From positions 1 through 22,237 of the forward strand of contig CABPWC010000014.1 of the NCBI GenBank assembly GCA_902461025.1: DNA of 22,237 nucleotides, given 5' to 3'. A program made the position numbers and the translations under genes. Shown here one piece after another: positions 1 to 7,249 of the stretch. A model generated the notes under the pieces. It ran no database searches. It saw only the letters and a program-made list of their open reading frames with translations, and had not been told where the DNA came from. The first letter of the stretch is position 1, and every line of letters starts with the position of its first letter. This DNA is from an uncultured Streptococcus sp. Its GTDB lineage: Bacteria > Bacillota > Bacilli > Lactobacillales > Streptococcaceae.

Positions 1-182
1 TAGTCGACTTGGAAAGCAATGACAATCCAAACAACTACATCATCTTCTCAAGCGATCAAAAAGAATTTAAAGAACAATTCGACAAGGTTCTCAAAGAACT
101 CTACCAAGATGGAACCCTTGAAAAACTCAGCAAGACCTATCTCGGTGGTTCTTACCTACCAGATGCATCTGAATTACAATAA
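1..182 (+). CDS. Amino-acid ABC transporter substrate-binding protein, 3' end only
   Basis: An open frame runs in from the left edge (codons begin at base 3) and stops with TAA at 180-182, giving 59 C-terminal residues. The segment carries a phase typical of the last helices of family 3 periplasmic-type solute-binding proteins: a charged stretch FKEQFDKVLKELYQDGTLEK followed by LSKTYLGGSYLP, the usual ending of polar or cysteine/glutamine-type binding proteins. In Gram-positives such proteins are lipoproteins that deliver substrate to a membrane permease. The N-terminus, the lipobox and any permease or ATPase partners lie outside the window, so the substrate cannot be named. A strong hairpin follows 9 bases after the stop, so this is the last gene of its transcript. 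Confidence 0.75.
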   Translation, partial: VDLESNDNPNNYIIFSSDQKEFKEQFDKVLKELYQDGTLEKLSKTYLGGSYLPDASELQ

Positions 183-191
183 GAAATATTA

Positions 192-218
192 AAAACGATT
201 GGCTCGCCCAATCGTTTT
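192..218 (+). terminator. Terminator of the binding-protein gene
   Basis: A perfect 11 bp stem, AAAACGATTGG (192-202) with CCAATCGTTTT (208-218), closes a 5-base loop and runs into a T-rich tail. The A-rich left arm also gives a U tail on the - strand, so it probably serves the convergent metallophosphoesterase gene ending at 247 too. Confidence 0.9.
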
Positions 219-246
219 ATTTAGTATCTATTAGTTAAAGGAACTT

Positions 247-1080
247 TTACAAAAATTCAAAATAATTCTTGACATCCTCTACATATCCATGCTTTTCAAT
301 TAAACTAGCTAACAAATCTCTATTATGGCCTTGATAGTTGTCCTCACGTCGTAACTCTTCATACATTTCGATGAAAGGAAGGCCTTTGGTCTGGGCTGAT
401 TCTAGCTCTGCTTCATAGTCATAAGCAACTTTTCGAAATTGAATATTGACTAATTCACTATTTTCAACCTCAAGCAAGGCATACTGGGCTCGGTGATTTT
501 TCATTCCTTCCCAGTCAAAATAAGGCATACCAATCGAACCTGGGTTGATGATTTGTTGGCCTTGACTACCATAACGCAGAAGTTGTTTATGAACATGACC
601 ATAGACGGCTACATCTGTAGCTTCATCTAAAAGTTGGTCAAATTTTTCTGTACCATTTTCAACCAGCAAATCACCACCATAATTTTTCTCAGGTAAATTA
701 TGAGAAAGAGAAAAACGCAAGCCTTCAACTTCTTTCTTGGCTACCATAGGTAGATTTCTCAACCAATCAATATGCTCTGGGTTTAGGTGCTCCATCAAAA
801 ACTGGGTCATTCTGAGAAGCTGAATTTCTTCGGGATCCGCTAAACCATATTGTCCATCTATAGCCTCTAATACACAATCATCCCAGTTCCCTCTAACGGA
901 TGCTGTAATGGGTAGGTCTTTCAGAAGAGCTACCAAGTCATTCGCTCCCGGCCCAGGAAGAAAAATATCTCCCAGAAGCCAATATTCAGTCGCTCCCAAA
1001 TTTTTAGCGTCCTCAAGCACTCCAGCTAAGGCCGTTGTATTACCATGAATATCTGATAAAATTGCAATCTTATGCTTCAT
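247..1080 (-). CDS. Calcineurin-like metallophosphoesterase (YfcE/MJ0936-type)
   Basis: The 277-residue product has the metal-binding motifs of the metallophosphoesterase superfamily in order: SDIHGN at 9-14 (Asp10, His12), GD at 37-38, GNWD at 64-67, SH at 126-127 and GHVH at 161-164, then the NPGS turn at 179-182. These ligate a di-metal centre that hydrolyses phosphate esters or diesters. It has no signal peptide or membrane segment, so it should be cytoplasmic. It resembles the YfcE-like phosphodiesterase group, but the true substrate (nucleotide, cyclic nucleotide or protein phosphate) cannot be read from the sequence, and annotations of such proteins as Ser/Thr phosphatases are unproven. 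The ribosome binding site is weak (AAGAAAGAG about 7 bases before ATG). It lies downstream of the TDT transporter on the same strand with a 102-base gap. Confidence 0.88.
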   Translation of the reverse strand: MKHKIAILSDIHGNTTALAGVLEDAKNLGATEYWLLGDIFLPGPGANDLVALLKDLPITASVRGNWDDCVLEAIDGQYGLADPEEIQLLRMTQFLMEHLNPEHIDWLRNLPMVAKKEVEGLRFSLSHNLPEKNYGGDLLVENGTEKFDQLLDEATDVAVYGHVHKQLLRYGSQGQQIINPGSIGMPYFDWEGMKNHRAQYALLEVENSELVNIQFRKVAYDYEAELESAQTKGLPFIEMYEELRREDNYQGHNRDLLASLIEKHGYVEDVKNYFEFL

Positions 1081-1182
1081 TTTCTACTCTTTCTTTATTA
1101 GTATTTATTTATTCTAACTATCACTTACACCGTTATAGTTCTGCACCTTTTTTCATTTCACTTCTCCGTGCTAGGGGTTCTT

Positions 1183-2079
1183 TTAGTTCCTTAAATATCT
1201 CACATATTCTACTAATACGTAGATGAGGATTGTTAAACAAATGATAATTTCTGCCCAAACAAGGTTGTTGAGGACCGGAAACTGCAGAATGCCTTGAGCC
1301 ATTTTCAATGAAGTTGCCGTTATGATAGTTGGGAAGGTTAGGGCTGAAAAAGCTGGTTGAAATCCCTGTTTTAAAATCCTTGGCAAGCGACTAAGAACAA
1401 AGAAAAAGAAGGTCTGTGATGCAAGGATCATGATTACTAAACTCCAGTTAGGTAGATTAGGACCTCCAACTCGGATTAGCGCAGCTAAAAGTAGGGAAAA
1501 AGGAGCACAATAGATGCCTTCTTGTCCCAGTAAAGCCAGCGGCAATGGATTTCTCTTCAAATCTTGGTAAATCAAAGGGTAAAGGATAAGGGTTAAGATA
1601 AAACCAAATATCCAAGCTCCATAGGCAATCCCGACAATGCCCACCACTGGGTAGGTCAAACTTGCTACTGCTATTCCCACATAAAGAACCGTCCAACTTG
1701 GCGTTGCACTCGTTCTTGGTTTGGTCTGCACATAATTTTTAGTGAAGTAGATGATTAAACCTACATCTAGAAGAAAAGCAAACCACCAGAGAATCTGCGC
1801 AAGAATGCTCATGTTCAAGGGTAAGATTCGTAACAAATAAGTCGATAATATCATCCCTGCCATAGGAAAGGGCGCCGTTGCCGATAAAACAGGAGCTTTC
1901 TTCAACTCTTGCTTACTTTCTTGCCAATGATGCAGATGACTGTATAAAAAATAAAACCATAAAATCAAGCCTGACAAACTAAAGACCTGCGATAAGAGTG
2001 GAAAAACATCCAAGATGAGATTTCCTGCACCAGCCAATCCCAATAAGCAACCTGAAAAGGCTAAGGGGAGTTTTTTCAT
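1183..2079 (-). CDS. TDT/TehA-SLAC1 family membrane transporter
   Basis: A strongly hydrophobic 298-residue protein with about ten predicted membrane helices, the architecture of the tellurite-resistance/dicarboxylate transporter (TDT) family that includes TehA and plant SLAC1 anion channels. The segment GFQPAFSALTFP near residue 245 matches the conserved helix-9 region of the family, whose phenylalanine gates the pore in TehA. The substrate is probably an anion but is not identifiable; a tellurite role should not be assumed. The frame is open up to a TTG at 2089-2091, but GGAGG lies 5 bases before the ATG at 2077-2079, and the TTG overlaps that site, so the ATG is the start. A promoter-like element at 2108-2116 supports a single-gene unit. 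Confidence 0.85.
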   Translation of the reverse strand: MKKLPLAFSGCLLGLAGAGNLILDVFPLLSQVFSLSGLILWFYFLYSHLHHWQESKQELKKAPVLSATAPFPMAGMILSTYLLRILPLNMSILAQILWWFAFLLDVGLIIYFTKNYVQTKPRTSATPSWTVLYVGIAVASLTYPVVGIVGIAYGAWIFGFILTLILYPLIYQDLKRNPLPLALLGQEGIYCAPFSLLLAALIRVGGPNLPNWSLVIMILASQTFFFFVLSRLPRILKQGFQPAFSALTFPTIITATSLKMAQGILQFPVLNNLVWAEIIICLTILIYVLVEYVRYLRN

Positions 2080-2107
2080 ACCAACCTCCAATAATCATGT
2101 TATTATC

Positions 2108-2116
2108 AGTATAACA
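2108..2116 (-). promoter_or_regulatory. Extended -10 promoter for the TDT transporter
   Basis: Reading the - strand, TGT followed by TATACT (hexamer at 2108-2113) forms an extended -10 box about 30 bases before the ATG. A weak TTGTCT is found at a 19-base spacing. The position fits initiation a few bases before the GGAGG ribosome binding site. Confidence 0.5.
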
Positions 2117-2221
2117 TAAATAAAGCTCAGTTAGACAAGCCTTCATCAATTTTTTTTGGCTATAAAACGATTGTCCCCTTTTAAAATACTCACTAACAAT
2201 AATGATTAAAATAAATTCATC

Positions 2222-2255
2222 AAAAAAGTACCTATCACTTGATGGGTACTTTTTT
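2222..2255 (-). terminator. Terminator after mutS2
   Basis: The arms 2222-2236 and 2241-2255 pair over 15 bases with a single T-G wobble and a 4-base ACTT loop. Both outer ends are A6/T6 runs, so either strand gets a U tail. It begins about 22 bases after the mutS2 stop and isolates that operon from the transporter gene downstream. Confidence 0.9.
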
Positions 2256-2277
2256 GACATTTCATTCTATAGCTTGG

Positions 2278-4614
2278 TTAGCCTTTAAAGGTAACGATAG
2301 TCGCTCCAGAACCACCTGCATTTTGTGGCGCATAACCAAAGCTCTTGACTTGCTTGTTTCTTTGGAGATATTTGGTTACTCCTTCACGAATGACTCCTGT
2401 ACCGATACCATGGATGATGTCTACTTGAGCCATGTTATTGAGTAGGGCTTGGTCGATAAAGGCATCCAAGGCTTCCATAGCTTCCTCATAACGTTTGCCA
2501 CGAAGGTCTAGTCGAGCCTGTGGACCTTTACCACCTGCCCGTTTGATAACGTTGACTTGTTTTTTCTTGACTGGTGCTTCTTGCTGAGCCTGAACCAAGT
2601 CAAACTCTCTTTCCTCAAGGGTCATCTTAATCAAGCCAACTTGAGCTTCCCAACGACCATCCTTGAGTTGACTGGTCAAGGTACCTCGTTGACCATAGCT
2701 TAAAACGATGATATCATCCCCAACTTTTGGAGCTCGTTTTTTCTTGGCCTTTTGGAGAACCTTATTTTTAGAAAGATCAACTTTTTCAGGTGCTAACTTC
2801 TTGAGTTTGGCCTTGGCTTCTATAATCTCATGTGGTTTTAGTTGAGATTTGCTGTGAAGATTTTTTAGAATATCATCACTTTCTGCTAGAGCTAAGTCAA
2901 CAATCTCCGCAGCTTGCTCACGCGCCTTATTGAGTTCTGTTTCCTTCTCACGATTAAGCTCATTGTAAAGTTTTTTGAGGGCGCGATTCATCTTGAGGTT
3001 TTCTTGTTCAACTTGGCGGATATTCTCAAGACGTTTACGGCTTTCGAGTGTTTGCTCTTCCAATTGTTCAATAATGCGATTGACATCATTGTCTTGATTA
3101 ATCTGCTTGCTAGCGTCACCTACGATGACATCTGACAAGCCGAGACGTTTAGCAATCTCAAAGGCATTACTTCGACCAGGTACGCCTTGCATAAAGCGAT
3201 AGGTCGGGCGCAAACTAGCTGTATCAAACTCCATACTGGCATTCTGAACATAAGCCGTTTCAATCCCATAGGCCTTGAGTTCAGGATAGTGAGTGGTTGC
3301 CATAGTCTTGACCTGACGCAAGCGCAAGTCTTCTAGGATAGACATGGCAAGGGCTGCACCTTCTTGGGGGTCTGTTCCTGCTCCAAGCTCATCTAGCAAC
3401 AAAAGCGAGTTTTGATTGACCTTACCAAGAATATCAACGATATTGGTCATGTGACTAGAGAAGGTTGAAAGACTTTGTTCGATGGATTGTTCGTCTCCGA
3501 TATCCGCAAAGACCTCCTCAAAAATTCCCACACGACTTCCCTTATCCGCCAAAATCGGCAAACCTGACTGAGCCATCAATTGCGTCAAACCTAAGGTTTT
3601 GAGCATAATGGTCTTACCACCCGTATTGGGACCAGTGATGACGATGGCTGTTAGATCTTTACCAAAGTGTACATCATTAGCAACAGCATTTTGCACCAAG
3701 GGATGACGAACATGGAGGAGTTGAATCTCCTGGTCCTCAGAGACTTGAGGAACTACTGCTCCTGTCTCTTGGATAAAGCGAACCTTAGCCCGAATCAAGT
3801 CTAAATGTCCAATAATCCAGACATCATTTGCAATTTCAGCTGCGTGTGGCCGTACACGCTCAGAAAGTTCTTGAAGGATACGCAACATCTCATAGCGTTC
3901 ATCTGCACGAAGACTAGCAATCTCCTCACTTAGCTTGACCACTTCACGCGGTTCGATATAGACTGTATTACCACTGGCAGAGATATCATGAACAACACCA
4001 GCAATCTTGTTTCGATAGGTATTTTTGACTGGCAGAACTTGGCGACCATTTCGACTAGCGATAATGCCTTCTGTCAACATCTGCGCCTTTTGTTTGAGAA
4101 GATCCTGCAAAACATCACGGACTTGGCTCTCACTGTCGTGGATTTTACGGCGGATTCGTGCCAAATCTTCACTAGCAAAATTCTCGATGAATCCAGCTTC
4201 ATTAATAGCTTGGAGATTGCCCTGCAAATGTGGGAAATCATGAAGTTTCTCAAACCAATTGGCCAGGTGGTCCAAACTCACATTTTCAAGATTGTCATAG
4301 AAGTTTTTCAGTTCACGACTGGCAAAAATGACACGTTTGAGAAGGAGAAATTCCTCGATGTTGAGATCAGCACCCATCTCCAAACGCTTACAGGTTGCAG
4401 CAATGTCTTTGGTGCTTGAGATACTGAAATGCGGATGCTCGACAAAAAGTTCTTGCATCTCCTTCATCTCAGTAAAAGCTTGCTGAATCTTGTCTCCTCT
4501 ATCACTCGGAACAAGTTCTTTTAACTGCTCTAACCCTTGTTCCGTCAAAAGATGGGGCTCAAATAAAGCCTTGACCTTATTAAATTCTAACGTTTCTAAT
4601 ATTTTTGTATTCAT
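2278..4614 (-). CDS. mutS2: MutS2 family ATPase/endonuclease (ribosome-collision rescue or anti-recombination factor)
   Basis: The 778-residue length is typical for MutS2. The N-terminal part (about 1-320) is the MutS-like core/clamp without a mismatch-recognition domain. Walker A GPNTGGKT lies at 328-335, the Walker B/signature LLLLDELGAGTDP near 402-414, a long Lys/Glu-rich coiled coil at about 515-600, and a C-terminal Smr domain from about 700 with LDLRG and HGIGTG motifs. In Bacillus subtilis MutS2 has been linked to splitting collided ribosomes; in Helicobacter it suppresses recombination. Which role applies here is inferred from family only. The ATG at 4612-4614 is preceded by AAGGAA. 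It follows the cvpA-like gene by 111 bases containing an imperfect hairpin, and no consensus promoter is seen in that gap, so it is probably the distal gene of the zapA operon. Confidence 0.95.
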   Translation of the reverse strand: MNTKILETLEFNKVKALFEPHLLTEQGLEQLKELVPSDRGDKIQQAFTEMKEMQELFVEHPHFSISSTKDIAATCKRLEMGADLNIEEFLLLKRVIFASRELKNFYDNLENVSLDHLANWFEKLHDFPHLQGNLQAINEAGFIENFASEDLARIRRKIHDSESQVRDVLQDLLKQKAQMLTEGIIASRNGRQVLPVKNTYRNKIAGVVHDISASGNTVYIEPREVVKLSEEIASLRADERYEMLRILQELSERVRPHAAEIANDVWIIGHLDLIRAKVRFIQETGAVVPQVSEDQEIQLLHVRHPLVQNAVANDVHFGKDLTAIVITGPNTGGKTIMLKTLGLTQLMAQSGLPILADKGSRVGIFEEVFADIGDEQSIEQSLSTFSSHMTNIVDILGKVNQNSLLLLDELGAGTDPQEGAALAMSILEDLRLRQVKTMATTHYPELKAYGIETAYVQNASMEFDTASLRPTYRFMQGVPGRSNAFEIAKRLGLSDVIVGDASKQINQDNDVNRIIEQLEEQTLESRKRLENIRQVEQENLKMNRALKKLYNELNREKETELNKAREQAAEIVDLALAESDDILKNLHSKSQLKPHEIIEAKAKLKKLAPEKVDLSKNKVLQKAKKKRAPKVGDDIIVLSYGQRGTLTSQLKDGRWEAQVGLIKMTLEEREFDLVQAQQEAPVKKKQVNVIKRAGGKGPQARLDLRGKRYEEAMEALDAFIDQALLNNMAQVDIIHGIGTGVIREGVTKYLQRNKQVKSFGYAPQNAGGSGATIVTFKG

Positions 4615-4699
4615 CTTATTTCCTTAGTAAAAAAGTTATGCTTTTTCTTTTTTTTTCACCTTTTTAAATCAAGCTCATACTTTTCGAAATTGTAAACAA

Positions 4700-4724
4700 A
4701 AGGCTAGGAATGATTCCCGCCCTT
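4700..4724 (-). terminator. Imperfect hairpin between the cvpA-like gene and mutS2
   Basis: AAGGCTAGGAAT (4700-4711) and ATTCCCGCCCTT (4713-4724) form an interrupted inverted repeat just after the cvpA-family stop, followed on the - strand by TTTTG. Two or three mispairs and the very short loop make it weak. It could partly attenuate transcription into mutS2. Confidence 0.35.
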
Positions 4725-4725
4725 G

Positions 4726-5274
4726 TTATCCGATTATTTTAGTAACCCAAAGCTGTTTAATCAAGCCAGTTGTGATTGGGATGCTTTGAATGATATGTCT
4801 AGCTACAAAGCTATTTTCAAGTGAATTTTGAACAATTTGTAATGGTACAGTCGCAAGGATCGTTAGCATCATTTGGAGAACAAACAAGGTCACACCGACT
4901 GATAGCACACCCGCACCGATACGGTAGTATTTCTCATCAAGTATCTTACTTGGTACTAGGTTTAGAAAAAGACCAAGCAAGCGACCGATACAATAAAAGA
5001 CTGTAAAGGCTAAGAGAAAACCAATTCCTGCATAAAAGACTTTATCCAGTTGGAAAAGCTGATTGGATGAGAAAAAGTAAGTTCCCTGTCCTTCCTGTGG
5101 GTTGGCATAAGGGATTAACAAGTTGAACTTTTGCCCTAAAGATAGGTAATAGTTGCTTGCAAAATAAGCTGAGACAATCGTAGCCACAAGATAATAAGCT
5201 TGTAAAAGAATTCCTCTGCGGTAGCCGATATAAAAGCTCCAAGCAAGGATTAATAAGAGTAGGATGGAAATCAT
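4726..5274 (-). CDS. CvpA-family membrane protein
   Basis: A 182-residue protein with about four hydrophobic segments: 1-13, 25-45, 80-105 and 118-145. The pattern of a short first helix followed by a GYRRG turn (residues 17-21) is characteristic of the CvpA (colicin V production) family, whose biochemical role is not settled; members are linked to envelope stress tolerance. The ATG (5272-5274) overlaps the upstream TGA (5271-5273) in an ATGA arrangement, so translation is probably coupled to zapA. The pairing of a CvpA-like protein with a ZapA-like protein and MutS2 is common in firmicutes as I recall it. No function beyond envelope association can be claimed. Confidence 0.85.
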   Translation of the reverse strand: MISILLLLILAWSFYIGYRRGILLQAYYLVATIVSAYFASNYYLSLGQKFNLLIPYANPQEGQGTYFFSSNQLFQLDKVFYAGIGFLLAFTVFYCIGRLLGLFLNLVPSKILDEKYYRIGAGVLSVGVTLFVLQMMLTILATVPLQIVQNSLENSFVARHIIQSIPITTGLIKQLWVTKIIG

Positions 5275-5573
5275 AAGGAATCCCCTATCTTACTCTGCTC
5301 TTGTTTAGCAGCAACCACTTTATAACGGAGCGATTCTAACTCTTGCTCCTTATCATCAAACTCAATCTCACGGCTAAGCTGGGTTGACAAGCAGTTGACT
5401 GCTAAGAGAATCGCCACTGTCTCATCATCAGCTCCAGGCATTTGTTCTTTGATTGCTTCATATTTTTCCGTTGCAACTTTAGCAATCTCCTCCATGAAAA
5501 GATTATCATGCTCAGTTGTCAGCGTTAATGTTTTTTTCCCAAATGTAAACTTGAATCGATTTAAATTTGCCAT
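5271..5573 (-). CDS. zapA: ZapA-like cell division protein
   Basis: A 100-residue acidic protein: a small beta-rich N-terminal part (about 1-30), then a long helix predicted to form a coiled coil (about 35-100). This matches ZapA, which bundles FtsZ filaments and stabilises the cytokinetic ring; the family is short and diverse, so the call rests on length, layout and gene context. The frame can be extended to a GTG at 5580-5582, but that GTG is part of the GAGGTG ribosome binding site 6 bases before the ATG at 5571-5573, so the ATG is the start. A consensus promoter lies immediately upstream. The stop overlaps the start of the cvpA-like gene by 4 bases. Confidence 0.78.
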   Translation of the reverse strand: MANLNRFKFTFGKKTLTLTTEHDNLFMEEIAKVATEKYEAIKEQMPGADDETVAILLAVNCLSTQLSREIEFDDKEQELESLRYKVVAAKQEQSKIGDSL

Positions 5574-5590
5574 AAAATTCACCTCACGAT

Positions 5591-5619
5591 ATTATACCAA
5601 ATTTCACTAAGTTTGTCAG
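5591..5619 (-). promoter_or_regulatory. Promoter of the zapA - cvpA-like - mutS2 operon
   Basis: On the - strand, CTGACA (5614-5619) is separated by 17 bases from TATAAT (5591-5596), which is preceded by TGG as an extended -10. Initiation would fall near 5584, giving a leader of only about 10 bases that carries the GAGGTG site. It is divergent to the rnhC promoter about 25 bases away. Confidence 0.85.
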
Positions 5620-5643
5620 TTTTAACCAATTCTACTGCTTTTA

Positions 5644-5652
5644 TGGTACAAT
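5644..5652 (+). promoter_or_regulatory. Extended -10 promoter of rnhC-lepB
   Basis: TGG followed by TACAAT (5647-5652) is an extended -10 element with no good -35 (TTAACC at a 19-base spacing is poor). The last base of the hexamer is only 7 bases before the rnhC ATG, so the transcript should begin at or within about 3 bases of the start codon. Confidence 0.65.
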
Positions 5653-5659
5653 AGAGACT

Positions 5660-6535
5660 ATGGCAAGTATCACATTAACACCGAGTGAAAATGACATTCA
5701 AGCTTTTGTTCTAAAGCATGAACAAGCCCTCGCTCCAAGTAAAAATCCATATATTCGCTACTTTTTAAAGCTTCCTCAAGCCAGTGTTTCTGTCTATACA
5801 TCTGGGAAAGTCCTTTTGCAGGGAGAAGCCGCTGAAAGCTATGCCAGCTTTTTTGGTTATCAAGTAACGCAAGTTACTAGCGGGCAAAATTTCCCCTTAA
5901 TCGGAACAGATGAAGTCGGAAATGGTTCTTACTTCGGTGGTCTGGCTGTTGTGGCGTCATTTGTGACTCCTGACCAGCATGACTTTTTAAGAAAACTCGG
6001 AGTTGGGGATTCCAAAACACTGACTGACCAAAAGATTCGTCAGCTTGCTCCACTTCTGAAGGAAAAAATCCAACATCAAGCACTCCTACTTTCTCCGAGT
6101 AAGTATAACGAAGTCATTGGTGAGCGCTACAATGCCGTTTCCGTCAAAGTAGCTCTGCATAATCAGGCCATTTTTCTCCTTCTTCAAAAGGGAGTTCAGC
6201 CTGAAAAAATTGTTATCGATGCCTTTACCAGTTCACAAAATTATGAAAAGTATCTAAAAAATGAAGCCAACCATTTTCCCAATCCAATCACGCTAGAGGA
6301 AAAAGCTGAGGGCAAGTACCTAGCTGTCGCAGTTAGCTCTATCATTGCGCGTGATCTCTTCCTAGAAAATCTTGAAAATCTAGGCAAAGAGCTGGGTTAT
6401 CAACTTCCAAGTGGTGCTGGAACTGCTTCTGACAAGGTGGCTAGCCAAATCCTTCAAGCATATGGCATGAAGGGGCTCAACTTCTGCGCCAAACTGCATT
6501 TTAAAAACACTGAAAAAGCCAAAAAATTTCTATAG
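5660..6535 (+). CDS. rnhC: Ribonuclease HIII
   Basis: A 291-residue enzyme that cleaves the RNA strand of RNA-DNA hybrids, clearing R-loops and primers in the cytoplasm. Residues 1-75 form the TBP-like N-terminal domain that distinguishes HIII from HII. The catalytic domain begins with GTDEVGNGSYFGG at 82-94 (Asp84, Glu85), continues with GVGDSKT at 114-120 and VIDAFT at 185-190 (Asp187), and includes the EEKAEGKYLAVA segment at 213-224. The start is the first ATG and matches what I recall of the pneumococcal N-terminus. There is no clear Shine-Dalgarno site, and the -10 box ends 7 bases upstream, suggesting leaderless or near-leaderless translation. lepB starts 9 bases after the stop, so the two genes are co-transcribed. 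Confidence 0.95.
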   Translation: MASITLTPSENDIQAFVLKHEQALAPSKNPYIRYFLKLPQASVSVYTSGKVLLQGEAAESYASFFGYQVTQVTSGQNFPLIGTDEVGNGSYFGGLAVVASFVTPDQHDFLRKLGVGDSKTLTDQKIRQLAPLLKEKIQHQALLLSPSKYNEVIGERYNAVSVKVALHNQAIFLLLQKGVQPEKIVIDAFTSSQNYEKYLKNEANHFPNPITLEEKAEGKYLAVAVSSIIARDLFLENLENLGKELGYQLPSGAGTASDKVASQILQAYGMKGLNFCAKLHFKNTEKAKKFL

Positions 6536-6544
6536 AGGTGAACC

Positions 6545-7159
6545 ATGAAATATTTTAAATCATTTATAAGAGAATGGGGAGTTTTCTTCCTGATTATTGC
6601 CTTAGTTGGTCTCAGCCGTCTCTTTCTCTGGAGCAATGTCCGAGTAGAAGGACACTCTATGGACCCTACTCTAGCTGATGGAGAAATTCTCTTCGTTGTC
6701 AAACACCTCCCTATTGATCGCTTTGACATTGTTGTAGCTCATGAAGATGAGGGGAATAAAGATATTGTGAAACGGGTCATCGGATTGCCAGGTGATACCA
6801 TCCGTTACGAAAATGATAAGCTCTACGTCAACGGTCAAGAAACTGATGAGCCTTATTTAGCAGATTACCTCAAACGCTTTAAAGAGGATAAACTCCAATC
6901 TACCTATGCTGGAGATAGCTGGGATGGAAAAAAAGGTGAGTACTTCAGAAGCCTTGCTGAAAAAGCTGAGGCCTTTACCTTAGATGTTAATTTCAATACT
7001 AGTTTCACCTTCACTGTTCCAGAGGGACAATACCTCCTACTTGGTGATGACCGTCTAGTATCTAGCGATAGCCGACATGTTGGTACTTTTAAAGCAAAAG
7101 ATATCATCGGAGAGGCTAAATTCCGCTTCTGGCCACTCAAACGTATTGGAACAGTTTAA
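6545..7159 (+). CDS. lepB: Signal peptidase I
   Basis: A 204-residue membrane-anchored serine protease that cleaves signal peptides from exported preproteins. One N-terminal membrane helix (about 12-30) is followed by the catalytic box GHSMDPTL at 36-43 with nucleophile Ser38, the general base Lys76 in KRVIGLPGD (76-84), and the C-terminal box GDDRLVSSDSRHVG. These are the Ser/Lys dyad positions established for the pneumococcal enzyme. An insertion-like stretch at about 105-150 separates the boxes, as in other streptococcal forms. GAGGTG 4 bases before the ATG is a strong ribosome binding site and overlaps the rnhC stop region. The choline-binding protein with a signal peptide in this window would be one of its substrates. 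Confidence 0.96.
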   Translation: MKYFKSFIREWGVFFLIIALVGLSRLFLWSNVRVEGHSMDPTLADGEILFVVKHLPIDRFDIVVAHEDEGNKDIVKRVIGLPGDTIRYENDKLYVNGQETDEPYLADYLKRFKEDKLQSTYAGDSWDGKKGEYFRSLAEKAEAFTLDVNFNTSFTFTVPEGQYLLLGDDRLVSSDSRHVGTFKAKDIIGEAKFRFWPLKRIGTV

Positions 7160-7166
7160 GAACACT

Positions 7167-7198
7167 AAGAGGCCGAGAAATCTAAATCTCAGCCTCTT
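7167..7198 (+). terminator. Hairpin terminator after lepB
   Basis: AAGAGGCCGAGA (7167-7178) and TCTCAGCCTCTT (7187-7198) form a 12 bp stem with one C-A mismatch in + strand RNA and an 8-base loop. The following TTCTCATTCTATTC is only moderately T-rich. It lies 8 bases after the lepB stop, as expected for a terminator, but the tail is weak. Confidence 0.65.
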
Positions 7199-7249
7199 CT
7201 CATTCTATTCTGAATGATTTGCTCTCATTCATGAATGTAAAGGAATTAT

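Noticed and set aside
2080..2091. TTG start adding four residues to the TDT transporter.
   Set aside because: The TTG overlaps the GGAGG site that properly serves the ATG at 2077-2079.
2278..2520. LDLRG instead of LDLHG in the MutS2 Smr domain as a lost catalytic motif.
   Set aside because: The LDLRG form is, as I recall it, usual for MutS2 proteins, and the HGIGTG motif is intact.
3988..4419. A 143-codon open frame on the + strand opposite mutS2, and shorter ones nearby.
   Set aside because: It lies wholly antisense to a clear MutS2 coding region, has no ribosome binding site or recognisable domain, and reflects codon bias of the real gene.
5574..5582. GTG start adding three residues to ZapA.
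   Set aside because: The GTG is part of the GAGGTG ribosome binding site for the ATG at 5571-5573.
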